A program made the translations under genes and the position numbers. From Cavia porcellus (taxonomy: Eukaryota > Chordata > Mammalia > Rodentia > Caviidae): a stretch of DNA of 64,000 nucleotides. The notes under the pieces were generated by a model. The model did not search any database. It was not told where the DNA came from and worked only from the letters and a program-made list of their open reading frames with translations. Location of the stretch: contig NW_026947486.1 of NCBI RefSeq assembly GCF_034190915.1, forward strand, positions 100,731,123 through 100,795,122, written 5' to 3'. This document shows positions 34,646 to 46,760 of this stretch, in pieces; positions within the stretch are counted from its first letter, which is position 1, and each line of letters starts with the position of its first letter.

Positions 34646-35459
34646 AATGAACAATAATAGGAAATGATAGCAAATGTGGCCCACTAGTTTTCCCCTATTC
34701 ACACTCTGGACCACTCCAAAAAATGTGTGCCACATTTTTATTGACTAAATGGTGGGAAAGATGTAAAGGAAAAGGAATGAAAGGAATAAAACACACTGCA
34801 TTGTCAACTTTGAAATTCACCATTTAGCTGTTTAGATTTCCACCACCACAAGACATCATGAAGTCATCAGGTGCCTGCATCTCTGTTTAGAATCCCTCAC
34901 TATGTGATGAAGCCAGATTTGATTGTGAGAACCACTGTCACACTAGCCAATAGCTGGACATACCTAACAGGGAAGAGAAAATGGCATTCTGGGGGCAGAA
35001 GAACTACATTTGAGTCCTACATAAATTTAAATAATTGTTTTCATATCACTTTAACTAAGCTGCCTGAAATGGCCACAAATGGCCAGAGTCAACTCCATGA
35101 GACAATACAGATACACAAAAAACTGAAACAGAATTGAGTCCATTTCTGCTCCTTTGGTTTTGGCAACAAGAGGTATCCTGAGACACATGGGAGAGACAAT
35201 GGTTTACATGTCTCTCCTTTAAAGCAATGCTCCCAAGAAAGAGACATGGTCAAATTATTTATGTAAATTCCCTGCAAATATGATACTGCACTGGTAAGAG
35301 TCTAGGGCATATTTTAGACATATTCCCTAGGTGCCCTTGTCACCAGACATCACTTTAACTAACTCAGTTGTAAAATTCTTGCCTCCACTTTTAGACCCAG
35401 GGCAATGTTGATGCTGACAGTGTGTACAATCAGGCCCATGAAAAGCTCTCTAATAATTG

Positions 35460-36050
35460 ATGTACATCCCTACATCCCCCTATGTTTCCTAACTGGTAAT
35501 TCCTTCTGCTAGGGGAAAATGTAAGAACTGCTCATTCACTCACACATGTATTTTGATGGCCTGGTGGAAATCGAAGAGATACAACCTTCTCCTGGCTACT
35601 CCCACCAAGTACATTGTGTTGTTATATGTGGGGGTGAGCATGCATAAGGGACAGCAATACCTCCCAGGCTACCAGGCAACTCATTCCTTAACAAATGACA
35701 GGGATGCAAGGAAAAGTCAAAAGCCAGGAGGAAAAGGGATGCCTACAAAAAAACATGCTCTAATGAAGAAAGCAACTCTGCATCCCTCAGGGATTTCCAG
35801 CTGCAAACTCCTTATGATGGAAAATGTACCACTTGCTCATGTTCACTCACCCATGGCTGCTGATCCTCACAGCGAAATTCATGTGAGACATACCATTCCT
35901 CTTCAGCCAAATCCAAAAATGGGCACTGTGTTCTTTTTGCCAGGGAGAGTGTGCACCGGGGAGGGCAGTAGCTCCCAGGCTACAGAGAAACTCATTCCTT
36001 CAGACTAGAGATGACAGGGTGGTAAAGAAAAGTCTCATGGCTATGAGACA
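35460..36050 (+). repeat. Local tandem duplication in copy B (two units, about 315 bp apart)
   Basis: Unit 1 (from 35460) and unit 2 (from 35775) both run: 'catccct...', '.ggaaaatgta...ctgctca'-like, 'cactcac.catg', then 'ctcccaggctac' and 'caactcattccttaa' / 'aaactcattccttca' with 'gatgacaggg'. Copy A has this only once (2830-3090), so the tandem copy arose in B. Confidence 0.75.
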
Positions 36051-36321
36051 TGAGGACAAGGGAGTGTTCAATTCCCTGTAGTGAGGCACTCCTGAGGCCG
36101 GAAGTGAGACACTGCACCTTGGGCCCTTCTATACTAAATGGTTTAAATGGACTGATACGTGCAACCCAGATCTCCATGACATCCCTGTAACCTGCCTGTC
36201 TCCAATTACTTAGCTGACACTGTAATAGGCAGGACTGGCTCCCATAGTCTTACTCTCTTTTGTGGTGGGAGAAGGCTTTAAGGATTACAGAATGAATCTT
36301 TCCTCAAGAAGGAAAAAGATG

Positions 36322-37476
36322 GAGATTCGATCAAAATGGCGGCTTGCTAGGGGATCGAGCGAAGAGTCTCTCCAGAGAAATCATACTAGAAGCTAGAATA
36401 TGACAACATGGAGAGGGCCAGACAAATCGATAGCAATTCTTATTAACCAAGACAGTGCAGCTGGAGGATTTAAAGTCGTGCTGAGACCGTGAACGCTGAT
36501 AACGGGAGGCTGCAAATCCCGCGAATTTAAATCAACAAACTGACCTGTGGACCCAGCAGGAAAAGCCGTGTTGCTTTTGGTGACTGCGGGAAACTGAGAC
36601 CCAGGACTCTGAGTAGCAGCCAGGACTGCACCGCTGCACCAGAGGAGATCGTACAAGACTCTGGAGTTTCAAATCTAAACTGTGCGCAGATATCTGTCCA
36701 TTCTGTGCTGTGCCGGGAGCGCACGCTGTGCACCATTCCGCACCTGCCGGGAGTGCAGGAAAGGTGGGCAGCTTGGTGTGCGGTGGACCCGGAATGAGGA
36801 CCTGCGCCGGACTCTGGTGAGTACTGGGAACCCCGCGGCTGCTGGGGTTGGCCAGAGAACATCTTGGAACTGGACAGTGCCCGCCACCATGGGGAAATCA
36901 ATAACACAGAGTCTGGGGGCAGACATTTTAGTGTTGGGCAGAAACTACAGCTCAGTGACATCACCAGGTCCCCCTGTAGGGAGGGCTGGTGGAAGACATC
37001 TTGAAATCTGGCAGAGCCTGATTATGTGCTGGCTTCAGCTCCATACAGAGAACTTAGTGGGAGACATCATGGTTTTGGGCAGATCTGCTGTTCTGGTGCT
37101 CCTATCACAGAGAGGTTTGGAAGAGAACAGCTGGGATTTGGGCAGGACCCTGTGCCATAGTGACATTACTCAGCTGCTTCTGGTACAAAGAGAACTGGCA
37201 GGAGCTACTGGGGCTAAACCAAGCCTCTGCTTGGGGCCCAATAAGCAGGTACAAAATAGTCACAACTCAGTGACATCCAGAAAGTACAGCCTAATTTATG
37301 GATTAACTGGCACAGAGGCTAGAGACTAGCCTGTACTGCCCCTGCATCCCAGCCTACCCCAGATAACAGTAAATTGGGGAGGACAGCAAAAACTCAAGTC
37401 AGCACACTTCTAAAAGGCCCTAAGCAATTCGGAGAGGGCCAGAGAACCCCAGGACAGTCTGAAAGAAACCAGAAAC
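36322..37476 (+). promoter_or_regulatory. 5' UTR of the half-LINE with YY1-type motif at its start
   Basis: CAAAATGGCGGC (36332-36343), ten bases from the element start, matches the YY1 consensus. Human L1 carries a YY1 site in the same place, where it sets the start of transcription. Farther in are diverged internal repeats of about 80-90 bases with 'gacat.tt....ggcag' (around 36850-37150). A 215-codon forward frame (36682-37329) is open but unrecognised. Confidence 0.7.
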
Positions 37477-38521
37477 ATGACAAGAGATAAAAATTTAAAA
37501 AAAATCTCCAGCTGCCCAACAGGAGAAAATAAGCCCAGGAGAAGTAAACACTGAAGAGAACAAGCACAGTAACCATCCATTACTCAACACAGCATCAGCC
37601 AAAATTAAAAAGTACCTACATGATCTCATAGAGGAATTTAAAGCTGTACTCCTGATCCAAGTGAGGCAAGATATAAAGAGATTAATTAAAGAAATGACAA
37701 GCCCCACCCAAGAGAACACAGATGGAAGAACTGAGGAAATCAGAAAAGAAAGAGAAACTTCTGAAGAAGAATTTAAACATAACTTAGAATACATGAAACA
37801 GATCCAAAGAGAATATCAGGAAACTAAAAACTCCATTGAACACTGGCAAAATGCCTTGACAGAAACTAAAGACAGCCTTCTGAAACTTGAAGAGAGATTT
37901 AGGGCATATGATCGTGAAAGAAAAAGCCTCTTAAAAATAACAAGGAACCAGAAAGAAGCAATTCAAAAACTGGAGGATGACAAAAAGATACATAACCTAA
38001 GAATAAAGAATGTGAGTGAGGAAGCAGGAGCAACCAAAAATGAAATACAAAAAATATTCACAGATATATTAAAGCAAAAATTCCCATGTATAGCAAAAAG
38101 AAATGATATCCAGATAAAAGAGGCATACAGAACACCAGCTACCTACAACCAAAACAGATCTATGTCTAGACATACAATAATCAAGATTCCAGAAATCCAC
38201 CAAAAGAACAGAATATTAAAAGCAGCCAAAGAAAAGATGCAGATTACCTATAGAAGGGAGTGGGGAGAAATATTCCAAGTCCTGAAGGAAAAAAATATGC
38301 AACCAAAGTTCATATACCCATCAAAACTCTCTCTAAAATTTAATGAAGAAATAAGATACTTCCAAGACAAGGAGGAACTGTGGGAGTTCGTGGCCACCAA
38401 TCCAACCCTACAGAGAGCGCTGAAAGACATTACAGAGAAAGAGAGGAAGAGATACCAGGATTCCAGCAACAGTGGCAGAGAGGCCTCAGTGAACGGGGCA
38501 GACAGTGGAATGAGGGAATAA
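37477..38521 (+). pseudogene. ORF1 of the half-LINE, single frameshift
   Basis: ATG at 37477 opens like the L1 ORF1, but a one-base shift in the A-rich run near 37493-37501 moves the reading to the frame that is then open to TAA at 38519-38521. The product resembles L1 ORF1p: coiled-coil region (about 37660-37930), RRM-like part with 'IQIKEAYRTPATYNQNRS', and C-terminal part with 'EIRYFQDKEELWEF'. Relative to the ORF1p at 4876, an 18-residue stretch of the C-terminal domain is missing in frame at about 38250 ('ITYRREWGEIF'). The C-terminus is extended with a Ser/Gly-rich tail. It is unlikely to be translated intact. Confidence 0.85.
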
Positions 38522-40008
38522 GGTGGACAAATTATAGCAGAAAAGTGGAGTAGCAGACATGAGGCAGAGACCGTAAGCTATAGTCTTTAGTGTAGACAGC
38601 TCTGAAACTATATTTTAAAAAAAGCAGAGGTCATTGTTAATGGTGTATAACGATTTAAAAGACACAGTAGTCCTAGTGCCATATTTAGTTTGAATTTAAT
38701 TTGTTCTGGTATGTCCACCACTCACATCAGATTTGAGGGCACAGACCTCTAGAACCAAAAATAGCAGGTTATACCATGGTAACTATCCTTACTTTCCTAT
38801 TAACTTAAACTGAAATCCTGTATTACTTACATTGTCTTACTATGACTGATCTTAATTGAATCTGAATCATAAGACTATTGGTTGGCCTTGGCTGATTTTA
38901 TTTGAAATTGGTATGCTTGTTAGCATCAACCCTAAAAGTAGAGGCAACTACTCTGAGCATGACAAGTTGTAAAGGATATCCATACTGGTATTAATTAGTA
39001 ACAGCTCTCAAATCCTACAATGCTGTCAAAGTTAAGTTTTTATAAAAATAGGTGATACTATGTTTAACTATAATAAGCCAGTGTTGTGGACAAATCTATT
39101 GAAAATAACAAGAGAAAACATAGTAGCTACGGAAGGTCATTTATATTGTAGTCTTATATGTCTTATCCATTGCATGTTTTTCTAGGAAATTGCTTTGCTG
39201 TCTTGCTACAACTTGGTTTTCCCTATAATACAGAGAGGATAGATATATATGTAGAAATTCACACATGGGTTTTTTTTTAATTATTTACGGGAACAGATTA
39301 TATAATGCAAGATGTAAGGAACAGATACTCTGAGGAAGAGACGCTGAGAAACCCGAGGCTTATTTTGTAGTATTATAATATAAATTCTAGCAATCTATTG
39401 TTCGCTGATTAGAATGACATTGGACTGGTTTCTTGAGTTCAACTTCAGCATATGTAAAGATGGGGACGGCTATCACAAAGAGAATGAGAGATGCGATGGT
39501 AGTTACTATTGTCTTCCCTAATTTGGAATTTGAGGACCTAAAAAGACTTCATCATCCTGTAATGATTTGATTAGTTCTATAATATGCAATAAGTATATAA
39601 AGTGGGTGAAGATAGGGACAACTATTTGTAAGAAACTAGAGACAGTTAGATAATGAAGATCTCCAGTGCACTTGCTTTGAAATCTGTATTTCTTTAAATT
39701 GTTTTTTTTAATGTTCTGTTCTGTTTGATATGTTTAATCTTACCCTCTTTGAGATGTAAAACAAATGTGTAGGACTGATAATCATATTACTGAGCTTATG
39801 TTCGATCATAGAGCAGAATGGTTTGTAGGGTCACTTTTTGAATGTCATTCTAAATACTTTAATTCTATAATCTGAACAGTTATTTCTAAGATGACAATGT
39901 GTAACTTATCAACTGGCAATTTCTTACCGTTTGTCTGTAATTTTGTATTATTTCTACCCTTTTTTTATCTCCATGTATTTTTTTGTTTCCTTTTCTTTAA
40001 ATAAAAAA
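38522..40008 (+). other. 3' UTR of the half-LINE
   Basis: 1.49 kb of A/T-rich sequence with no open frame of note. Ends 'cttttctttaaataaaaaa' at the right target duplication. Related to the L1 3' UTR at 9787-10840. Confidence 0.8.
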
Positions 40009-40024
40009 AAGAAGGAAAAAGATG

Positions 40025-41465
40025 ATTTTAAATTGGCCAAGGTTTGGTACTCCGTTTGCTACCTCCCAAAACTGCTAATTAGCAAAATTTTTAAATCCTT
40101 CTCAGGTGTACAAGTAATATGTATCAACTGGCATTAATTGGAAGTGTAATATTAGAAAAAAATAAATGATGCCAAAAATTATGTAATATAGAATCACTTC
40201 TTCATATTTGTTCCCACAAGTACACATAGTGTGAAATAATAAAAATATGTTTAAGAATCAAGAGAATGAGATTTTATTAAGGCTAGATGTGGAAATAAAT
40301 GCAGAATCCTTAGGTTCACTCTTCACATTACGTACTCTGAATTAATGTTCTGCTGAACTTTGCTGATCCCTCCACCTCTGTCAACTTTACACTGATCAGG
40401 AGATTCCTGAGTGCCCTAACTCTTTACCAAGATACACTGGCGTCATCCTGAAGTAGCCCAATGTAACATTTATTATACAGAGAAAAGATCACCTACAACC
40501 TTTCTTCATTTCAAAAGAGTACACTTTTAATTCTTGTGTGACACTCCTGAAACCTCACCAATAACCCCCAATCATGATCCCTCAGGTTTCAGAATTCATA
40601 CCTCTAACACAGTTCACGGCTTGATGGTCCTGGAAGAGTCACATCATCACTGATTATGCTTTAATTACTGATCATATCAAAGTACACATATGAAAGTGCC
40701 TCCACCATACTTGATTCAAAGCACACAAATATTTTCCAAAACCCAAGATCACAAGAACACTTCATTGCTCAATAAAATGAAATTTGTTCAAGATAAGTTA
40801 GTAGTTGGTTGGCTAAAGACAATCAGTATAAAACAAAAAAAAAAAATATATAAACCTCAAAACCCAGGATGTGACACACCATTACAAGACGTCCAAATAT
40901 GAGCTTTCCTTCTAAATTTAAAGTGTAGTAGCACACAAAAAATAAAGTAGCATGACAAACAGTTGAACAGAAACATTGTGAAGGAATGAAACAAGAAAAT
41001 CCTGGCCAGGGGACTGGACGGGAGAGCACAAAGAAGGGCCCTGAAAGATCTGAGTGAAGAGAAGCTTGTACAAGGCTCGCATTACCCTGAGGCTACTGCT
41101 GTCCTCCCACAGGAACTAAATACACCACAGAGGCTTCTGACATCACAATGATGGCATGCCTTGAGAAAACCCAGGGCAGACAGTGTAAAAATTAAAAGAA
41201 GCAGAAGTATGGCAGCAGAAGTAAACTTGACACATCTGTAAGAAAACAGCTAAGCAGGGTGAATTCTGCAAGAAAGCATTGTGGGACATCAGTGGAACCA
41301 CCCACACAGGACCAGCTTACAAAAGCCTCAGAGGCCGGGAAGGAACACAAAGAGCTAAGGGGATTACAGGAACGTATTTCACAAAGAAATACAAGCACCT
41401 TTGCTACAAAAAGCCCCTCACTGGAAGTCTTAATGATATGGGGCTGAAATACAGAACATACTAGA
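40025..41465. repeat. Segmental duplication copy B, block 3
   Basis: Counterpart of 3372-3873 joined directly to 10863-11846. The junction at 40485-40499 (AAGATCACCTACAAC) is the pre-insertion state of the SINE plus L1 in copy A. From about 40790 to 41465 identity with copy A is around 93% by eye. Confidence 0.85.
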
Positions 41466-44045
41466 AGTCATTTAAAAAAAAAACAGCCCTTGAAAATAGG
41501 GATGAAACCCAAATTTCAGGAAAAACAGTATATTAAATATACAATTATATTTTAGAAATAAAACTGTGGGTTGAGGCTGTCCATAAGCAGTACAGCACAT
41601 ATATAGCATGCGTCATACCTTGTACTTGATTCCAGCACTAAAACTATAAAATAAATTAAAACACAAAAATGACATATGATCTGCAAGTTTAATTTACTTG
41701 TAAACAAGAGAAAACATTCAATGTGCAAGTTTATTACTTTTTAAATTAAACTTTCTCCATGATTTTCAAAGGAAACTTATACAAAACAATAATGACATAA
41801 ATTGACTAAGTAACCTGAAATTCAGCATACAATTCATTTGTGAAATGAGATTCTAAATACTGCTCGACTGGATAAATGATCAGCGTCTCCAGGCCTTCGC
41901 TGTCAGAAAAAAACCAACACTGGGCTAACAATCTTTTACATGAAAATGCTGCAAAACTTTCTTTGCTTTTGCTACATTTATGTCATAACTTATACACAAG
42001 CTACAGTTTCAATAAATAATATATTAAAAACAACTTCATAGCAAACTAAAATGACAGTTTAGACTGCCTAGCAATGTGACACCCATAACTGTGAATAAAT
42101 CAGTAATGAAAGGCCATTTAAAACAGTATTTGTTTTGGTTGTACATTGAACATGAAAATAAAAAGCTTTTAACTTTTACTTATTAAAGGAGCAAGGGTCA
42201 CCTTTAAATGCAATAATATACATAAACACCATTCTGTAAAATACATTTCCATGCTTTAACTACTGACAAGGATAGATGGCTGAAAACAGTCACTGTTGTA
42301 AAATATATAGGCCTTGCATTTATCAGTGAAAAGGATCCCAACCATCTGCTTTCAAAGATATTTACAGAGCAGGAACAACACGACAAATTTTTAACAACAA
42401 TTGTATGGAAAAAAGAAATTAAGAGCAGCAAGTAAACGCACTGAAATAGATATTAATTTTGTCACTGTAGATTGAAACTTTCAATGGCACTTGCAGGATA
42501 TTGGAGGACAAAACATAACTAAGTGCATTAAGATTGAAACTGTCAAATACTGAACTGAATCCCATCTTGCTTGGAAAACTGGGGTAAGGGACATCCATGC
42601 AACCTTAAAACTTCAGGCACCCATCCAGCAGAGTCATTGCAAAATGTGCACAATGAAAACACTGTTTTTCAAAGGATATTTGTGGCACAAGGCCAAATCA
42701 AAATTAATGCCAAATGACAGCAATGTCATGAAAATCCCACACATAATTCTACTGCAAAGCAATAAGAGAAATAAGATCCTTGGCAACTTAATTCCCTTCA
42801 TGGTCTGACAGGAATAAATTCTTGCCAAGCAGCCCTTGGTTTACCAATACATAAAAACTTAACTTTGAAGGGACTCCACTTGGTTGAACATGATGATATT
42901 AAATACAAAAATATGCAAGCATATTCCATAAAAGTGTACCACACAGTTCAGTGACAAGGGCCAGACAATTCCTAGTAGTTACTGAACAAATTGAACATCA
43001 TTTTCCTTATTTTTATAGCTGAAATCTTTAGGAAACATTTCTATCTTCAGGCATCAAATGAGGAAAACCGACTATAATTTTTAAACAATTTGCACAAATG
43101 AAAATATTCTCTTGGTAAAGGTATGCAAACATATTTTCAAAAAGAGCTCACAAACTATAAAATGACATATTAATACAAGGGATCCCTCAGCATATTACTC
43201 TATACCTTTCATGTCAAAAATAACCTGCCTGTGGTCTGTAAAAGATATCCCATAAAAACCCCCAACACCAAAATTTAAGCAAATAAATCACAACTCAAGA
43301 CACTGTCAAAGAAAGACAAAGTATAGACAGACTCTTTTTCCCAAAGGCCATTTTGGTCCTGGGCTGACAATTGATCAGCCGCCACCTGTTTCCTCATTTT
43401 TCATGTCAGAAAAACACAAACTCTAAATATTATCAAGGAGGGGAGATAAGACCAATATTTAAGCAGACAAAACGATCTGAAAGCCTCAGCATGTTGCCTC
43501 ATAAAGTACAACACCAAGGCCAACATAGCTACGGACCTTCCCAGTCTGCAATCTGGAAGCCTGCGGGACACATCTCTCAACAGTGCAGCTGCTAGGAAAA
43601 CAGTACGTGCTAGGAAGACACTTCAAAATCACAGCGAAAATCATAGCGCAACACACCAATGATGGGTCACGGTCAAGTAAACTTGAACTGAAGTGGTTGC
43701 CCGAGCGGGTCCACCAAGTTCCCATGTCCCTGGCTGCCAAGGCCTCTGTTGGGTTGGTCCTTAGCTGACTCTGGCTCAGCCTTGGGCACCTGCGGTCTCT
43801 TCATTGTAAATTCAAACACAAACACGTGGTCACGGATGCGGCGGTGAGAAGAGCTTTTATACAAATAAAACCATCCTAAAGACTACTCATGCTGCTAAGT
43901 AAAGTACAACCATGTGCCAAATTTGAAAACTCAAAACACAAACGAACAATTAAGAGTCAAATTGAACTCACTCTTAGAAGGTCCCCACCGGAGCGGCCGC
44001 CATGTTCACACGAGCTGCAGAGGCAGGAGCTATGGAAGCCCAGAA
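41466..44045. repeat. Segmental duplication copy B, block 4
   Basis: Counterpart of 14270-14788 and 21333-23310. The sequence 'caataaataatatattaaaa' near 42010-42029 is the unoccupied equivalent of the provirus target. The right end (43960-44045) is CpG-rich and promoter-like, unlike its partner in copy A. Confidence 0.8.
43960..44045 (-). promoter_or_regulatory. CpG-rich, YY1-motif promoter-like patch at the end of copy B
   Basis: Read on the minus strand, 'gtgaacatggcggccgctcc' contains AACATGGCGGCC, a good YY1-type motif, in a local CpG cluster. The copy A equivalent (23250-23281) has the CpGs changed to TpG/CpA. Promoter function is inferred only; no downstream gene was recognised. Confidence 0.35.
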
Positions 44046-45325
44046 GGTCACAACCGGTCACTTTGAGGGGGATTATTTAACACATTCCCTCCTATATTCT
44101 AGTGGAAGGAACACAAGCCATGGAAACAGGTTGATTTGGGATCAGTCTCTTGCTGGCTGTGTGGCTTTGGGCTAGTTACTTAACCTGAGGCCTGGATGCC
44201 TTGAGTTTTGATTTAGAAGATAATCCTGGATATTTCTCTTTTTTTTCCAGTTTGAGGGTTTCTTTTTAAAAAAAAATCAAGTGTGCATTGGCTAGCTTTT
44301 CATTACTATAATAAATACTTAAGATAAATTCACAGAGACAAAAGGCTTATTTAGGGTCAGGGGTTTGGAAATTTCAGTTCACTAGCTCATGTTCTCAGCC
44401 TGTAGAGGCGTATCATGATGGCAGCACGTGGTGAGAAAACTATTTCACCTCATCGCCCGGAAGTGAAAGGGAGAGGAAGAACAGGAGATCTGGGTCCCAC
44501 CATTCTCTTTCAGGAAGCACCCCAATGACCTCAAACCTCACACTAGACCCCACCTCTTAGAGTTTCTACCCCCTCCCAGTAGTGCCAAGCTGGGGACCAT
44601 TCCCTGGATACATTAGCCTTTGGGGGACAGTCCAGTGTGAAGACATAGTAAACTGAAGTTCACATAGATAAGATTAACCCATCTGAAGTGAGCAACTCCA
44701 CGGCAGTTAACACATTTGCAGTGCTGCACCACCATTTAGTTCTAAGACACTTTCATCAGCCCCAAGGAACCCTGGATCCATTCAGCAGCTATTGCCCATC
44801 CATACTCCCCGCATCAACCATGAGGATTCACTGTTGGACTTTCTCAGATCTTCTAGGATGCCAAGAAGAAATGGTGTTTTCCAGCTGACCACAGCCTGTG
44901 ACATCAAGTAGCCTGCTTCCATTTGCATGGAGTCCCCCACATGGGCCTGGGATTCTGCTGAGTGTGTGGGGGTACAGTTCTCTGATGTTTAACACAGGAG
45001 GAGTTCGTATTACCACCACACAAATCAGTTCCTAAAATAACTCTGCCTCACCCCAGATTCCTTTCTGCTGTTCTTCCCCTGTTTTCCCTCCTCTCCACTT
45101 TTAGTCCTGGCAAAGACTAATCTGTCCTCTGCCCCTAAAGTTGCAGCTCTTTCAGAATGTCATAAACAGAGTCCTGCATGATGTGAGCTTTTCATCTGGC
45201 TTTCTTTTTGCCCAGCATCATATGTCTGAGTTTCATCTGAGTTGCTGTGTGTGCCCTTTCTGATTGCTGAGGAATAGTTCATGGTGCATCTATGCTGTCA
45301 TTTGTTTCTCTAATCACCTAGTTTT
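44046..45325. other. Intergenic; old repeat relic at about 44280-44640
   Basis: No gene seen. The span 44280-44640 ('aaaggcttatttagggtcag', 'tcacctcatcgcccggaag', 'ctagaccccacctcttagag') looks like an old interspersed repeat of a type common in mammals, family not determined. Confidence 0.4.
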
Positions 45326-45327
45326 GT

Positions 45328-45443
45328 TTGCTTTTTGAGACAAGGTCTCTATGTATAATCCAGTTGGCTTTGAACTTGTGACAATTCTCGTGCCTCGGGC
45401 TCCTGAATGCTGGGATTATAGGCATGGCCATCATGCGTGGCTT
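45328..45443 (-). mobile_element. B1-like SINE (reverse)
   Basis: 'ttttgagacaaggtctctat', 'ttggctttgaacttgtgac' and 'ctgaatgctgggattatagg' are the reverse complement of B1 landmarks. Confidence 0.85.
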
Positions 45444-46325
45444 TGCAGTCACGTCTCGAAGGACTTCTGGGAGGCTTCTGGTTTGGGGCAATCATGAAGA
45501 GACTGTGCTCAGGTCTCCACGTGAATTGGACTTTTCTTTTTTCCAAGGTGAACAACCAGATACTGCAATGCTGAATTGTATGGTGGAGGGGGGTAATTTG
45601 ATTCTACTTTGCTTCACCCTGGGGAATTAAACCTCTGGGCCTCAATCTCTCCTTTCTGTAAAATGGGAATTAGATTTCAACTTATGGACTGCTAAAAGGT
45701 AAACCAACACCCGGACTACATGTGGCACTGAGCAGACTTGACCTTGAAGCACGCTCAAACTACTGTATGGGAGGGATGGTCACTGTGCTTGCGGGCCTGT
45801 AGCTCACCTTGTGCATTCCAGGAGCCCCTGAACCCAGTCCTATGGAAAGGAAGACCCCATGTTCTGGTGAAAGAGTGAAGAAAAGGAGGTATCAAAGTCA
45901 AGAAACGCAATTAGCACAAGAACCTTCTAGAGAGATTCTGTGAATGAGGGAACAGAAGTCTGCTTGCTAGTCGGTGGGGGAGAGAGCAGCAGGTGGGCCG
46001 GGCCTCAGAATCAACCCCAGGGTCCCATTCCCAGAGGTGCACAGGCAGGAAGGCTGCAGTGCACCCTAGAACCGAGAGCTACTCCTGGACGTTACATTAG
46101 TGAAAGAATTATGTACCCACCTTGCACATTCCAAAGAGAACAGACTGGCTTCCTGTGGTTCTAATCTGTGAGTGGGTCCGTCTGGCCACCCACCACTCCA
46201 CATGAATCTGTGCTGCATTTTAGAGTAAGCTGCAAATATCTTCCCATACATACTTTGGTGGACATTTTATTAACTCAATGTCAAGATTTTTTTTATTCAT
46301 AAAAACTGTATTAAATTTTTTTTCC
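45444..46325. other. Intergenic; no gene recognised
   Basis: Only short unconserved-looking frames (75 codons or fewer) are present, and I recognise no repeat landmarks. Confidence 0.5.
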
Positions 46326-46330
46326 TGTTT

Positions 46331-46510
46331 TCTAGGTGGCACATGCCTATAATCCAAGCACTCTGGAAGGCTGAAGTAGGAGGGTCAAAAGTTCAAACTC
46401 AACATGGGCAATTTAGCAATTTAGTGAGACCCTGTTTCAAAATAAAAAATAAAAAATGAGTTAAAGATGTTGCTCAGTGTGAAGGCCGTGGGTTCAATTC
46501 CCAGTACCTA
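46331..46510 (+). mobile_element. Composite B1 + ID-like SINE
   Basis: A B1-like left half ('cctataatccaagcactctgg') with an A-rich linker at about 46440 leads into a tRNA-like right half ending 'gtgggttcaattcccagtac'. Dimers of 7SL- and tRNA-derived parts are known in several non-murine rodent lineages. Confidence 0.75.
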
Positions 46511-46653
46511 TAACACAAAATATAAAATTAAATGGTAAAGTTAAAATAAAATTCTTTTTTTCCTCTTTTTTCTCCAAATCAATTTTATTCCAAGGATAAA
46601 AAGAAATAAAAGAGAAAAGAAAAAGAAGAAATAAAAAAAAATAAAATAAAATT

Positions 46654-46760
46654 CTGCCAAGGGCATGCCTATAATCTCAGCACTCTGGAGGCTGAAACAC
46701 GATGATTGAGAGTTTAAGGCCAGCCTAGGCTCTATAGCAACACCATAGTTCAAAAAACAG
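46654..46760 (+). mobile_element. B1-like SINE, 5' part eroded
   Basis: 'gcctataatctcagcactct', 'ggaggctgaaacacgatg' and 'aaggccagcctaggctctat' are B1 landmarks in order. Confidence 0.8.

Larger units (their letters stand above)
33905..36305. repeat. Segmental duplication copy B, block 2
   Basis: Counterpart of 1436-3368. It carries its own SINE (34494-34645) and an internal tandem duplication (about 35460-36050). It ends at the half-LINE target site. Confidence 0.8.
36322..40008 (+). mobile_element. ORF1-only L1 derivative (half-LINE, HAL1-like), full length
   Basis: A 3.7-kb element with 5' UTR, ORF1 and L1-type 3' UTR with A-rich tail, but no ORF2 sequence between ORF1 and the 3' UTR. 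A perfect 16-bp target-site duplication, aagaaggaaaaagatg, lies at 36306-36321 and 40009-40024. Copy A shows the empty site near 3358-3372. The 3' UTR shares blocks with that of the L1 at 4045-10840, including its last 200 bases. HAL1 elements are known ORF1-only L1 relatives mobilised in trans by ORF2p. Whether this is a named family I cannot tell. Confidence 0.88.
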
